Assembly (NCBI RefSeq): GCF_011762095.1
Contig: NZ_JAASQO010000004.1
Coordinates: 1 to 64,000, forward strand
Direction: 5' to 3'
Length of the DNA: 64,000 bases
Origin: Parvibaculum indicum
GTDB taxonomy: Bacteria; Pseudomonadota; Alphaproteobacteria; Parvibaculales; Parvibaculaceae
Shown: piece by piece, positions 1 to 8,174 of the stretch
How the letters are laid out: each line of letters starts with the position of its first letter
Numbering within the stretch: the first letter of the stretch is position 1
The notes under the pieces: model-generated
Told to the model about the DNA's origin: nothing
Database searches by the model: none
What the model saw: only the letters and a program-made list of their open reading frames with translations
Made by a program: the position numbers and the translations under genes

Positions 1-95
1 CCGAAAACCCAAAACCCTTCGTCTGGAAGGCTGACCCCGATCAAATCATCGCCGCCAGAAACCGAGGGTTCCAAACGTTGGAATCAATCCACTAG
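1..95 (+). mobile_element. 3' end of an IS630-family transposase gene (rest lies left of the window)
   Basis: The frame starting at base 3 encodes 30 residues and ends in TAG at 93-95. The tail contains KPFVWKADPD, a basic stretch and a final ESIH. This resembles the extreme C-terminus that I associate with IS630/Tc1-mariner-type transposases (DDE enzymes that insert at TA dinucleotides and duplicate them). The stop codon itself contains a TA, and host-like coding sequence resumes straight after it. That suggests the right end of the element lies at about base 94. The DDE domain and left end are outside the window, so neither an intact element nor the exact terminal repeat can be confirmed. 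Confidence 0.72.
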
Positions 96-102
96 TCGAG
101 GC

Positions 103-1326
103 GTGTCTCTTCACGGCTCCGGTTTCATTGTGACTCCGGAGGAAGCCAAGAAACTCGGTCTTGGCACCGTTCCCGGCCTAGAGAAGCACGTCCGGCCCTA
201 TATGAACGGGCGCGATCTCACGCAGACGTCGCGTGGTGTCATGGTGATAGACCTCTACGATCTGTCTGAAAGAGAGGCGCGAGAGAAGTTTCCGCAGGCG
301 TATCAATGGGTATACGACCGGGTTCGTCCAGAGCGACTGCAAAATAGAGAAGATTTTCGTAAGAAATACTGGTGGTGGTTTGGAAGAAGGCACACAGACT
401 TTCGTTCGTTTGTTACTGGGTTGAATCGATTCATTTCTACCGTCGAAACATCAAAGCACCGGTTTTTTGTTTTTCTCAATGAGGAGATTCGACCGGACAA
501 TATGCTTGTGAATATCGGAATCGATGATGCGTGGTACTTGGCGGTTCTATCGTCGGGCATTCACGTTACTTGGGCGCTGGCTGCGGGTGGCCGCTTGGGT
601 GTCGGCAACGATCCCCGCTACAACAAGACACGTTGCTTCGACCCTTTTCCGTTCCCCGATCCTGACGAACCCACGAAGCAGCGCCTGCGCGAGCTGGGCG
701 AGCGGCTGGATGCGTTTCGGAAAGAGCGGCAGGCGGAGCATCCCGACCTCACCATGACGGGCATGTACAATGTGCTGGAGCGTCTGCGCGAGCTGGACGC
801 CGATCCGTCCGCCGAGCCGCTTTCCGACAAGGAAAAGGCGATCCACGAAAAGGGCCTCGTCTCCGTGCTCAGGCAGATTCACGACGAGATCGACGCCGCC
901 GTCTTCGAGGCCTATGGCTGGCCGCGCGATCTCGCCGAAGAGGAAATCCTCGAACGGCTCGTCGCGCTGAACCGCGAGCGCGCGGAAGAGGAGCGGCGCG
1001 GTCAGGTGCGCTGGCTGCGCCCCGACTACCAGATTCCGAAATTCGGCAAGGGGCTCGAAACCGGCGAGCAGGTGGAAGCGGAGATGGACGTGCCCGCCAT
1101 CGCCGCGCAGGCGCCGAAATGGCCGTCGAAGCTGCCCGATCAGATCCGTCTCGTGCGCGAGGAGCTGTCCCGCGCGCAGGGCCCCATGGCGGCGGACGAA
1201 ATTTCAAAGGCCTTCAAGGGCGGCCGCAAGCGTGCCGAAAAGGTCACCGAACTCCTCGAAAGCCTCGCCATGCTCGGCCAGGTCCGGAAAGACGAGGGAC
1301 GTTACTTCATGGTTGAGAGAGGGTAG
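103..1326 (+). pseudogene. 5'-truncated class I SAM-dependent DNA methyltransferase (MmeI/YeeA-like), C-terminal part
   Basis: The 407 residues from the GTG at 103 look like the target-recognition and C-terminal region of a large MmeI-like adenine methyltransferase. They include GSGFIVTPEEA, a PYMNGRDLT segment, a conserved KYWWWFGRR/ETSKHRFFVF block, and a GRLGVGNDPRYNKT-FPFPDP segment. A coiled region and a short winged-helix-like tail follow. The SAM-binding motif and the catalytic (N/D)PPY motif are absent; they should lie several hundred residues upstream, where the IS630 tail now sits. The frame stays open upstream of GTG into the stop codon of the transposase, as expected of an interrupted gene. 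The first 500 bases are AT-richer than the rest. Catalysis from this remnant is not expected, although a separate upstream half could persist beyond the element. Confidence 0.75.
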
Positions 1327-1329
1327 GGG

Positions 1330-2208
1330 ATGAGCAAGGCTGCGGGCGAGGGCGAACTGCCCAAATATGACGAGCTGATGGTGCCGGTGCTCCGGGCTCT
1401 GCGGACTCTTGGTGGTTCGGGATCGGTTGAAGAGATATTCGATGTCGTTCAGGAAGATCTCAGGATGCCGTCGGATGCTGTGGAGGCCGTTTATGAAAAA
1501 AGCCGGGCCTCGATATTTCCCGATCGATTGGCGTGGGCACGAAGCTATTTGAAGCTGGCCGGCTACGTCGAAAATCCGCAAAGGGGCCTCTGGGTTCTCA
1601 CTCAAAAGGGACAGGACGTCGATCTTGGTGATGAAGAGGCCATCAAGAAAGATGTGAGGAAATGCGCAAGCGCGACCTATCGGAAATCTGCCAAGAAAGC
1701 CAAGGCTCCAGCATCAGATGATCTGCCGGAAGAGGAAGGTCTGGATGAGGAGAACTGGACAGACCGACTTTTGGTGATCCTTCTGAAGATGCCGCCCGAC
1801 GCCTTCGAGCGCCTCTGTCAACGGATTTTGCGTGAAGCCGGGTTCACGCGCGTCGAAGTTACAGGGCGCTCGGGCGATGGCGGCATAGACGGTCACGGCG
1901 TGCTGCGCGTGAAGCTCGTTTCCTTTCAGGTGCTTTTCCAGTGCAAGCGCTACAAGGATACGGTCAGCTCTCCCGTCATCCGGGACTTTCGCGGCGCCAT
2001 GCAGGGGCGGGCCGACAAGGGGCTCATCATGACGACGGGCCGCTTCACCGCCGACGCCCGCAAGGAGGCGACGCGGGACGGTGCGCCCGCCATCGATCTC
2101 ATCGACGGCGACGATCTCTGCGATCTTCTGAAAGAACTCAAGATCGGCGTGAAGACGGAATTCGTCGAGCGCGTGGACATCGACGAAGCCGTCTTCGCCT
2201 CGATCTGA
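1330..2208 (+). CDS. mrr: Mrr-family restriction endonuclease
   Basis: 292 aa. Residues 1-100 match the Mrr N-terminal winged-helix type (PKYDELMVPVLRAL, RLAWARSYLKLAGY). A basic linker follows, then a PD-(D/E)xK nuclease fold at about 145-285. The active-site pattern is visible: a helix with FE at 159-160, GIDG with the acid at D187, and QCK at 204-206. E. coli Mrr is a type IV enzyme that cuts methylated DNA. Here the ATG lies 3 bases after the methyltransferase stop, with a GA-rich Shine-Dalgarno inside the preceding codons, so the two genes are translationally coupled and may have been one restriction system. If this enzyme cut unmethylated sites it should be harmful without its partner. 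Type IV specificity or a silent nuclease therefore fits better. Confidence 0.85.
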   Translation: MSKAAGEGELPKYDELMVPVLRALRTLGGSGSVEEIFDVVQEDLRMPSDAVEAVYEKSRASIFPDRLAWARSYLKLAGYVENPQRGLWVLTQKGQDVDLGDEEAIKKDVRKCASATYRKSAKKAKAPASDDLPEEEGLDEENWTDRLLVILLKMPPDAFERLCQRILREAGFTRVEVTGRSGDGGIDGHGVLRVKLVSFQVLFQCKRYKDTVSSPVIRDFRGAMQGRADKGLIMTTGRFTADARKEATRDGAPAIDLIDGDDLCDLLKELKIGVKTEFVERVDIDEAVFASI

Positions 2209-2221
2209 CGCTGCTTTCCGG

Positions 2222-2530
2222 CTATCTCCCGCCTTCCGTGCCGGATTGGGGGACGTTGTCGGCGGGGTTTTCGGTCGGCAGCGGTTCGGTGCCGGCTTCC
2301 GCGCCGGGCGTTGCCGGGTTTTCCTTCGTCAACCCGTAGGGCGGGGAAGTCGCGCTGCTTGGCGCGTCGCCTCCGATGGGGTTGCCGGCGAATATCCAGA
2401 CCACGCCGATCAGGATCGCGGCGGCGAGCGCGGTCGAGATGCCGAGGACGTAGCGCGTCCCCGTTCCCGTCACGCCCTGCCGGGCGTCGTCGGTTCGTTT
2501 CTGCGGGGCGTTTTGCGGGTCGTCCGTCAT
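2222..2530 (-). CDS. Small single-pass membrane protein with Pro-rich tail (paralogue of the next gene)
   Basis: 102 aa, function unknown. A polar N-terminus carries GTGTRYVLGISTAL, which runs into one hydrophobic helix (about residues 28-48). A long Pro/Ala/Glu-rich low-complexity tail follows. A good Shine-Dalgarno (AAGGAGA) precedes the ATG. The segment around the helix start is nearly identical to that of the 46-aa protein encoded immediately upstream on the same strand, so these are tandem paralogues that differ in having or lacking the tail. A subunit of a small membrane complex or a stress-response membrane peptide is possible, but no family is recognised. Confidence 0.7.
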   Translation of the reverse strand: MTDDPQNAPQKRTDDARQGVTGTGTRYVLGISTALAAAILIGVVWIFAGNPIGGDAPSSATSPPYGLTKENPATPGAEAGTEPLPTENPADNVPQSGTEGGR

Positions 2531-2603
2531 GTCGTCTCCTTCATTTTCATGCAGGTGACTTTTGGTGTCGGGTGAGGGGCGGCGGGCGCGGCGGGTCGCG
2601 CGC

Positions 2604-2744
2604 TCAGCCTATGCCGCCAAAGCCATAGGCCAGCGCGACGAGCGCGAGAATGGCCAGCGCGGTCGAGATGCCGAGCACATAGCGCAGGCCCGTGCCCGTT
2701 TCTCCGCCGCGAACTTCGTCGGTATCCTTTTCGATGCGCAGCAT
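2604..2744 (-). CDS. 46-aa single-pass membrane microprotein
   Basis: A short frame: ATG at 2744, TGA at 2604-2606, 46 residues. It starts MLRIEKDTDEVRGGETGTG and then has RYVLGISTALA, with a hydrophobic helix to the end (…ALAYGFGGIG). A strong Shine-Dalgarno (AAGGAGGT at about 2751-2758) is spaced well for this start. It shares GTG-x-RYVLGISTALA with the 102-aa protein downstream, which independently supports translation of both. The gap of 73 bases and shared orientation suggest one transcript. Function unknown. Confidence 0.72.
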   Translation of the reverse strand: MLRIEKDTDEVRGGETGTGLRYVLGISTALAILALVALAYGFGGIG

Positions 2745-2986
2745 GGCGTACCTCCTTTACCCGTTTACCGGGTGTCCCCCCTGCCGGGCGGCGGGTGTCG
2801 CCGTGCGGTCTTTCCCCACATCTCAAAACGTAAGCCTTCAGGACGCGAACGCAAGGTGCGCGGGGCGGATCGGGCCATGCGGAATGCGTGCTTTCGCAGC
2901 GCAGCGGGGCTGCCGCGCCGGGGAATTTTCCCGCGCTTTCCGCCGGATCGGGCCTATCGGCCTTCCGGTTTCCGGGGGCATCTGCG

Positions 2987-3526
2987 ATGCTACGCAACAT
3001 GAACGATAACGACAGCGAAAAGGCGGGCCGGCCGGCGGGGGTTGTCGCCCGCGCGCATTGGTCCATCTTCCTGCCCGCGCTGGCCGCCGCGCTGCTCTGG
3101 GCGCTGGTTTATTTGTGGGCGGATCATTGGACGCCGCGGCTCTCCGCGATCGCCTCGCTGGCGCTCGCCGTCGAGGCGCTGGTCGTGCCGGTCCTCATTC
3201 TTCATGCCTGGGGGCGGAGCCGTGTGATGGGCCTGCGCGTCGGCGCGCGAGGGCTGGAGGCGCGGACGGGCTTTCCCCGCCGCAAGGTCATCGAGGTGGG
3301 CGCGCGCGAGATTGCCGAGCTGGACTTCGCGCAGTCGCCGCTGCAGCGCCGTTTCGGCGCCGGGCGGCTCGACATCCGCACCGAGAGCGGCACGCGCATC
3401 CGGCTGGACGATCTGGCCGATGCGGTGGCCGCCGCGGCGGCGGTGCGTGCGCTCATGGCGGCGGCTCATCCCTCCCGCGCGGAGACGGACAGGAATATGC
3501 TCGCGCGCGGCGACGGGCTGCAATAA
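2987..3526 (+). CDS. Bacterial PH-domain membrane protein
   Basis: About 179 aa from ATG 2987 (a second ATG at 2999 is equally possible; neither has a strong Shine-Dalgarno). Two hydrophobic helices (HWSIFLPALAAALLWALVY and the following AIASLALAVEALVVPVLIL region) are followed by a beta-rich domain of the bacterial PH type. That domain contains MGLRVGARGLEARTGF, IPR-like strands and FGAGRLDIRTESGTR. Such proteins sit in the inner membrane with the PH-like domain in the cytoplasm; their role is poorly known. The gene ends 19 bases before the methyltransferase gene and runs in the same direction. Confidence 0.6.
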   Translation: MLRNMNDNDSEKAGRPAGVVARAHWSIFLPALAAALLWALVYLWADHWTPRLSAIASLALAVEALVVPVLILHAWGRSRVMGLRVGARGLEARTGFPRRKVIEVGAREIAELDFAQSPLQRRFGAGRLDIRTESGTRIRLDDLADAVAAAAAVRALMAAAHPSRAETDRNMLARGDGLQ

Positions 3527-3545
3527 TGCAATCGGGAGGACGTTT

Positions 3546-4337
3546 ATGAGTGCGATCATCGATTTCGACGAGAATGCCGCCAGGGCGCTGGAGGCGACCT
3601 ATCTGACGCCGGATGTCGTGGCGCAGCGCGCAAGGGTCATCGACATGCTGGCGCCGCGGGTCGGCGAGCATATTCTCGACCTCGGCGTCGGGCCGGGCCT
3701 TCTCGCCTATGATCTGGCGCGGCTCGTCGGCGAGACGGGCCGCATGGTGGGGCTCGACGTCTCGCCGGCCATGATCACCATGTCGAAGACGCGGCTCGCC
3801 GCGCTACCCCAGGCCGATTGCCTGGTGGGCGACGCGGTCGCGCCGGATTTTCCCGACGACCTCTTCGATGCGATCGTCTCCACGCAGGTCCATGAATATG
3901 TGACCGATGTGGACAAGTCGCTCGCCGCCATCAAGCGGCTGCTGAAGCCGGGCGGGCGCGCGCTCATCCTCGACACGGACTGGCGCAGCATCGTCTGGCA
4001 TTCCTCCGACGAGGCCCGCATGGCGCGCATGCTCTCCGTCTGGGACGACCATCTGGCCGACCCGTTTCTGCCCGCCACGCTGGGCGCGCGCCTTGGCCGG
4101 GCAGGGCTCGGCGTGGCGCGGGTGGAAGTCGTGCCCATGCTGGCGCCGCAATGGCAGCCGGTGTCCTATGCCGCGGGCATGTTCCGCATGATATCCGGTT
4201 TCGTGCGGGCGAATGCCGAGCGTCATGGCGTGGCGGCGGACGAGGTGCAGGCCTGGTACAACGACCAGCTCCGCCTCATCGAGCGCGGCGAGTTCTTCTT
4301 CAGCGTGAACCGTTACGCCTTCCTGGCCTATCGCTGA
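3546..4337 (+). CDS. Class I SAM-dependent methyltransferase
   Basis: 263 aa from ATG 3546, chosen because GGGAGGA stands 6 bases upstream. The Rossmann core is clear: motif I ILDLGVGPG (about 43-51), GLDVSPAMI with the acidic residue that binds the SAM ribose, VGDAV, and LLKPGGRALILDTDW. The fold resembles UbiE/COQ5 and small-molecule methyltransferases. The C-terminal third carries aromatic residues (WQPVSYAAGMFRM) that could line a substrate pocket. It converges on a TetR gene only 6 bases away. The substrate cannot be deduced. Confidence 0.8.
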   Translation: MSAIIDFDENAARALEATYLTPDVVAQRARVIDMLAPRVGEHILDLGVGPGLLAYDLARLVGETGRMVGLDVSPAMITMSKTRLAALPQADCLVGDAVAPDFPDDLFDAIVSTQVHEYVTDVDKSLAAIKRLLKPGGRALILDTDWRSIVWHSSDEARMARMLSVWDDHLADPFLPATLGARLGRAGLGVARVEVVPMLAPQWQPVSYAAGMFRMISGFVRANAERHGVAADEVQAWYNDQLRLIERGEFFFSVNRYAFLAYR

Positions 4338-4343
4338 GGCGGC

Positions 4344-4979
4344 TCAGGCGCCGTAGCGGGCGAGGTAGAGGTCTATCGCGGCCTGGACGATCTTGTCGGC
4401 GTCCTCATGCGGCGACACGTCCTCGCCGAAAAGGGCCGGCCAGATGAAGAACTCCTTCACCATGCCCGAGAGCAGCCTCGTGCCCTGCGCCGTGTCATGC
4501 GGCTTCAGCTCGCCGGCCTCGACATATTTGTCGAGCAGTTCCTGAATGTGCCTGTAGCGCGTTCTGGTGCTGCGGTCGTAGACCGTCTGCGCCAGTTGGG
4601 GCGCGGAGGGAACTTCCGCGATCACCGCGCGAAGCAGGGCGTTGCCGTCATGCGAAAACTGCTGGTCGATGCAGCCGATCAGGAGCTGGCACAGCGCGTC
4701 GCGCACCGGCTTTCCCTGATAGTTGTTCGGGCCGATGGAGGTGCCGGAATAGGCATCCTCGACCACCGCGCCGAACAAGACGTCTTTCGATGAGAAGTGC
4801 TTGTAGAGCGTGGCCGTCGATACGTCCGCCTGCCGCGCGATTTCGGCCATTGCCGCGCGCGTATAGCCTTCGGCGAAGAAGTTCTGGCGTGCTGCTTGAA
4901 GAATGGCGGCGCGTTTGGCGTCGCTGACGGTGCGTCTATAGGTTTCCAGTCCCAACTTGCTTCTTTCCTTCGGTGCCAT
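4344..4979 (-). CDS. TetR/AcrR-family transcriptional regulator
   Basis: 211 aa from ATG 4979; an in-frame extension upstream to 5078 is less likely. The TetR helix-turn-helix spans about residues 15-65: RAAILQAARQNFFAEGYTRA, then EIARQADVSTATLYKHFSSKDVLF. The remainder is the all-helical ligand-binding and dimerisation domain (TetR C-terminal, AcrR-like). A plausible promoter lies upstream on the minus strand (TTGACC then TATAGG, spacing 19). No target operon is obvious. The neighbours are the convergent methyltransferase gene and the co-directional sortase locus. Confidence 0.87.
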   Translation of the reverse strand: MAPKERSKLGLETYRRTVSDAKRAAILQAARQNFFAEGYTRAAMAEIARQADVSTATLYKHFSSKDVLFGAVVEDAYSGTSIGPNNYQGKPVRDALCQLLIGCIDQQFSHDGNALLRAVIAEVPSAPQLAQTVYDRSTRTRYRHIQELLDKYVEAGELKPHDTAQGTRLLSGMVKEFFIWPALFGEDVSPHEDADKIVQAAIDLYLARYGA

Positions 4980-5137
4980 GTCTGGCAAAAGGGAGACCCC
5001 GCTTCCTATAGGACTGAAAAGACAAATCCGGTCAAGTGTTCCCGAACAAAAAATATTTCCCGGGCGAAGGTTCATCACCCGTAATGGAGCGGTAATACCT
5101 TTTTTGAAAGTAAGTTCTACTCCTTAATTATTCTTGC

Positions 5138-5746
5138 TTACGATATAACTTGCTTAGCAATCACCAGATAGCGCAATGAACCCCGTGCGACCGCGTCGAA
5201 GGGATAGCAGGTCACGAGCACGAGGCCGTTTCCGGCGGCCGGATCCAGCGTTGTCGTAGCGGCGTCAACGACTTGTGTTCCGGTTACTGAATAAACCGTC
5301 CGGCCTCCTTCCAGGGTTGTCAGCACGATCCGGTCGCCTGAACGCAGCTCTTTCAGGAAAGAGAAGTGCGTGTCCCTGTGACCCGCAATGGCACTAAGGC
5401 CTTTTCCGGACAGGTCCGTGGCCGACATATGGCCGGGGCCGAAGGCGAGGGCTTCGCCGCTCGCATTCGACAGCACAATTTCGGAAATTTCGAGACGCGG
5501 AACGGAAAGTTGCGCAACGGGCCATGCATCCGCCCATGCCCATGCCTTGTGGGGCGTGCCCGTGCGCAGGGAATCTTCCCAGGCGCTATCGAGAAGCATT
5601 TGCGCTAATTGCGCTTTCGCCTTGATGTAGAGGCCGTGACCGAGCTGCCAGCCGCCGAGCGCAATCAGCAAAGCCGTCAGGACGGCCCCCGCGGGGGCCG
5701 TCCAGTCCGGTCGTTTCCGTACGGATGATATCGGCATCTCCGTCAT
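5138..5746 (-). CDS. Class GN sortase
   Basis: 202 aa, with an N-terminal membrane anchor (residues 17-38). The sortase beta-barrel has the full catalytic set: H123 in AGHRDTHF, C180 in LVTCYPF and R192 in SLRYLV. Sortases are transpeptidases that cleave a C-terminal sorting signal and join the protein to an amino acceptor. The GN class is the Gram-negative form, normally encoded beside a single dedicated substrate. Here that substrate (VIT/VWA protein, LPQTA tail) ends 3 bases upstream, so the two are coupled. The acceptor in Gram-negative envelopes is not established as far as I know. Confidence 0.92.
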   Translation of the reverse strand: MTEMPISSVRKRPDWTAPAGAVLTALLIALGGWQLGHGLYIKAKAQLAQMLLDSAWEDSLRTGTPHKAWAWADAWPVAQLSVPRLEISEIVLSNASGEALAFGPGHMSATDLSGKGLSAIAGHRDTHFSFLKELRSGDRIVLTTLEGGRTVYSVTGTQVVDAATTTLDPAAGNGLVLVTCYPFDAVARGSLRYLVIAKQVIS

Positions 5747-5749
5747 GGC

Positions 5750-8026
5750 TCAGCCCCGCCGTGTGACCCGTCGCCAGAGCAGCATCAGCAGGAAAGCGGC
5801 CAGCAGGGTGAAGAGCCCGTTGCGGATGAGCCCCGGCGCGTCGCTTGCCGTCTGGGGCAGGGCGAGGCCGCGGTCCTGCGCGGTGTCCGCGATCGGGCCT
5901 TCCGCCGAGGCGAGCATGGCGGTGGGCGCGGCGCGCATCGCCTTGTGCATGACGGGTGCGGGTGCGCTCTCGCCGAACACCTTGTCGAACTCCCATCCTT
6001 CGGGAAGGTTCACCGGCATGTCGCGGCTTTCCAGCGGCTCGCCGTCCGGGCGCGTCGGGGTCACGTCCACCGCGACGAGGCTCGTGCGGCGGCTCACCAG
6101 ATGGTGTTCGAGTGCCACGTTCAGGATTTCCGCATCCGCCTTTTCATAGTCGCGGCTCATCAGCCGTTCGGCTTCCAGCGCGGCGATCTTGCGCCGGGCC
6201 CAGAGCTTGCCGATGCCCGACCGCGTTTCGCCGGCATCGAGCGGGACGCGCACCTGCCAGGCCTTGCCGTCCAGTTCGCCCGTGAGGGTGAGGTCGCCCT
6301 GCGCCTTGTCCATGCGCGCGGCCAGCATCACCGGCTCGCCCTTGTAAAGATCGGGGATCGGGTCGGGCCAGCTTTCTGTCCGCGCTTCGTCGGGCCATTG
6401 GGCGGTGACATCGGTGACGAGGGGGTGTTCGAGCTTGTTCGCGAGGTCGGCCATGCGGCTCTTCACCTGGGCGAGGTCGCCGATATGGGTGAAGCTGCCG
6501 CGGCCCGCTTCGGCGGCACGCCTCATGAAATAGGAGTTGGGCGCGGTGCCGATCCCCACCGTGAAAAGGCGCGAGCGGCCGCGATGGCGGGCGATTTCCT
6601 CGAACAGCGCCTTCTCGTTGGAGATGGCCCCGTCGGTGAGGAAGATCACCTGCCGCACATGCGCCGCGTCGCCGGGCGTGCGGTCGGCGAGGGCGGCCTT
6701 CAGCGCGGGCAGCATTTCCGTGCCGCCATCCGCCGACAGCCCGTTCACGAATTTCCGCGCGACGGCGATGTTCTCGCGGTCGGCGCGCACGGGCTGGGGA
6801 AAGAGCAATTCATGCGTGTCGTCGAAGCGGATGATGTTGAAGCTGTCTTCCGGCTTCAGCTTGTCGAGCGCGAAGAGGAGCCCGGCCTTGGCCTGCGGCA
6901 TGGACGCGCCCGCCATGGAGCCGGAATTGTCGATCACGAAGATCGCCTCGCGCGGCTTGGCCTTGGGCTGCGCGGCGCCGGAGGGCGGCATCAGCATCAC
7001 CAGCACATAATCCTCGCCGTCCACCGTCTCGCGGAAGAGTCCGGCAGTGGGGGCGGCGGTTTCGGCGGGCTCCCAGACCAGTTCGAAATCCTTGTCGGCG
7101 GGCACCACCTTTTCGGCCAGCGACAGCTTTGCGCCTTCCTTGCCGATCCGCTGAATATCCACCTTGTGGAAGGAACTCGTCACTTTGCCGAGGGGAAAGC
7201 CCGCTTCCAGCGAGACCTGCAGTGCGACCGGGTTCACCTTGCCCTCTTCGGGGTCGAGGACGGGCGGCTGCGTCAGGTCTTTCGCATTGTCGGGATGGGC
7301 GGTGCCGGGCGGAAGGTCGTCCCTGTCGGGTTGCGTCGTGCCCCAGCCGGAGCCGGGCGCGAAATCCACGACCTGCGGCGCGGCGGCTTCCTTCGGCACA
7401 TAGCGCGGCGCGACCACCATGGGAAAGCGCAGCGAGAAGCGGTCGCCGTCGCGATGCGCGGTCTGCTGATATTCGATCTGGATGGTGACGGATTCATGCG
7501 GGCCGATATTGGCCACTGCATTGGTGAAGACGTTGGGGCGCTGCTGTTCCAGCAATCCGGCCTTCTTGCCTTCCGCTTTCGCCTTTTCGTAGATCCGGCG
7601 GGCTTCTTCCTTTTCCTTGATCTGCCCTTCGATGATGCGCTCGCCGATGATCATCTTCATCGTGTCGACGGCGGCGTCCTCGGGCAGCGGGAAGACATAT
7701 TTGCCTTCCACCCAGCCATCGCCGGGATTGATGAAGCGTTGCGTCACCCGGGCCCGCGCCATGGGGCCGGTCACCTCGATCTTCGCATCGGTGGCGAGCA
7801 GGGGGGCGGGCACATATTTGCCCGGTTCCTTCGACTTCAGAAGCAGCGTACCGCTCTGAACGTCATTGAGCGTGACGAGACCGTTGCGCGCCGCCGCGCC
7901 GTCGGCCCGGGCCGCGACGGTCAGCAGGCCGGTCACCGCGACGAGAGTGGCAAACAGGGCGGCAATGAAAACGATCGCGTCGCGCGGACCCGTATCTTGC
8001 GCGGACCGGTGCGGCAGGCTCCTCAT
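5750..8026 (-). CDS. VIT and VWA domain protein, sortase substrate ('marine proteobacterial sortase target protein')
   Basis: 758 aa with an N-terminal signal or anchor (about residues 15-40). A VIT domain (about 55-190) includes KYVFPLPEDAAVD and a helix rich in EKEEARRIYEKAK. A VWA domain (about 358-530) has an intact MIDAS motif, DNSGS, at 366-370. The C-terminus is a sorting signal: LPQTA at 723-727, a hydrophobic helix, then RRVTRRG. This organisation matches inter-alpha-trypsin-inhibitor-like surface proteins that bind metal-dependent ligands. GAGGGGAT precedes the ATG. With the adjacent sortase it should form a surface-anchored adhesion or scaffold module; the ligand is unknown. Confidence 0.92.
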   Translation of the reverse strand: MRSLPHRSAQDTGPRDAIVFIAALFATLVAVTGLLTVAARADGAAARNGLVTLNDVQSGTLLLKSKEPGKYVPAPLLATDAKIEVTGPMARARVTQRFINPGDGWVEGKYVFPLPEDAAVDTMKMIIGERIIEGQIKEKEEARRIYEKAKAEGKKAGLLEQQRPNVFTNAVANIGPHESVTIQIEYQQTAHRDGDRFSLRFPMVVAPRYVPKEAAAPQVVDFAPGSGWGTTQPDRDDLPPGTAHPDNAKDLTQPPVLDPEEGKVNPVALQVSLEAGFPLGKVTSSFHKVDIQRIGKEGAKLSLAEKVVPADKDFELVWEPAETAAPTAGLFRETVDGEDYVLVMLMPPSGAAQPKAKPREAIFVIDNSGSMAGASMPQAKAGLLFALDKLKPEDSFNIIRFDDTHELLFPQPVRADRENIAVARKFVNGLSADGGTEMLPALKAALADRTPGDAAHVRQVIFLTDGAISNEKALFEEIARHRGRSRLFTVGIGTAPNSYFMRRAAEAGRGSFTHIGDLAQVKSRMADLANKLEHPLVTDVTAQWPDEARTESWPDPIPDLYKGEPVMLAARMDKAQGDLTLTGELDGKAWQVRVPLDAGETRSGIGKLWARRKIAALEAERLMSRDYEKADAEILNVALEHHLVSRRTSLVAVDVTPTRPDGEPLESRDMPVNLPEGWEFDKVFGESAPAPVMHKAMRAAPTAMLASAEGPIADTAQDRGLALPQTASDAPGLIRNGLFTLLAAFLLMLLWRRVTRRG

Positions 8027-8174
8027 GGTGACATCCCCTCATCCATGCGTTTCGGTATGAGTGAGCTTCACCGGGGAATGGGGCGGTGCCGGTCAGAAAA
8101 CCGGGCCGCGGTCTGAAGATTCTGGGGCGATATTATGGCGAGGTCGGATAAGGGGTTGATTCCCCTCGATCCGG

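Noticed and set aside
5945-8116. Long 723-codon open frame on the plus strand opposite the VIT/VWA gene
   Set aside because: It is an antisense shadow in GC-rich DNA: His/Arg/Gly/Asp-rich, no family motifs, and it covers a gene with clear domains on the other strand.
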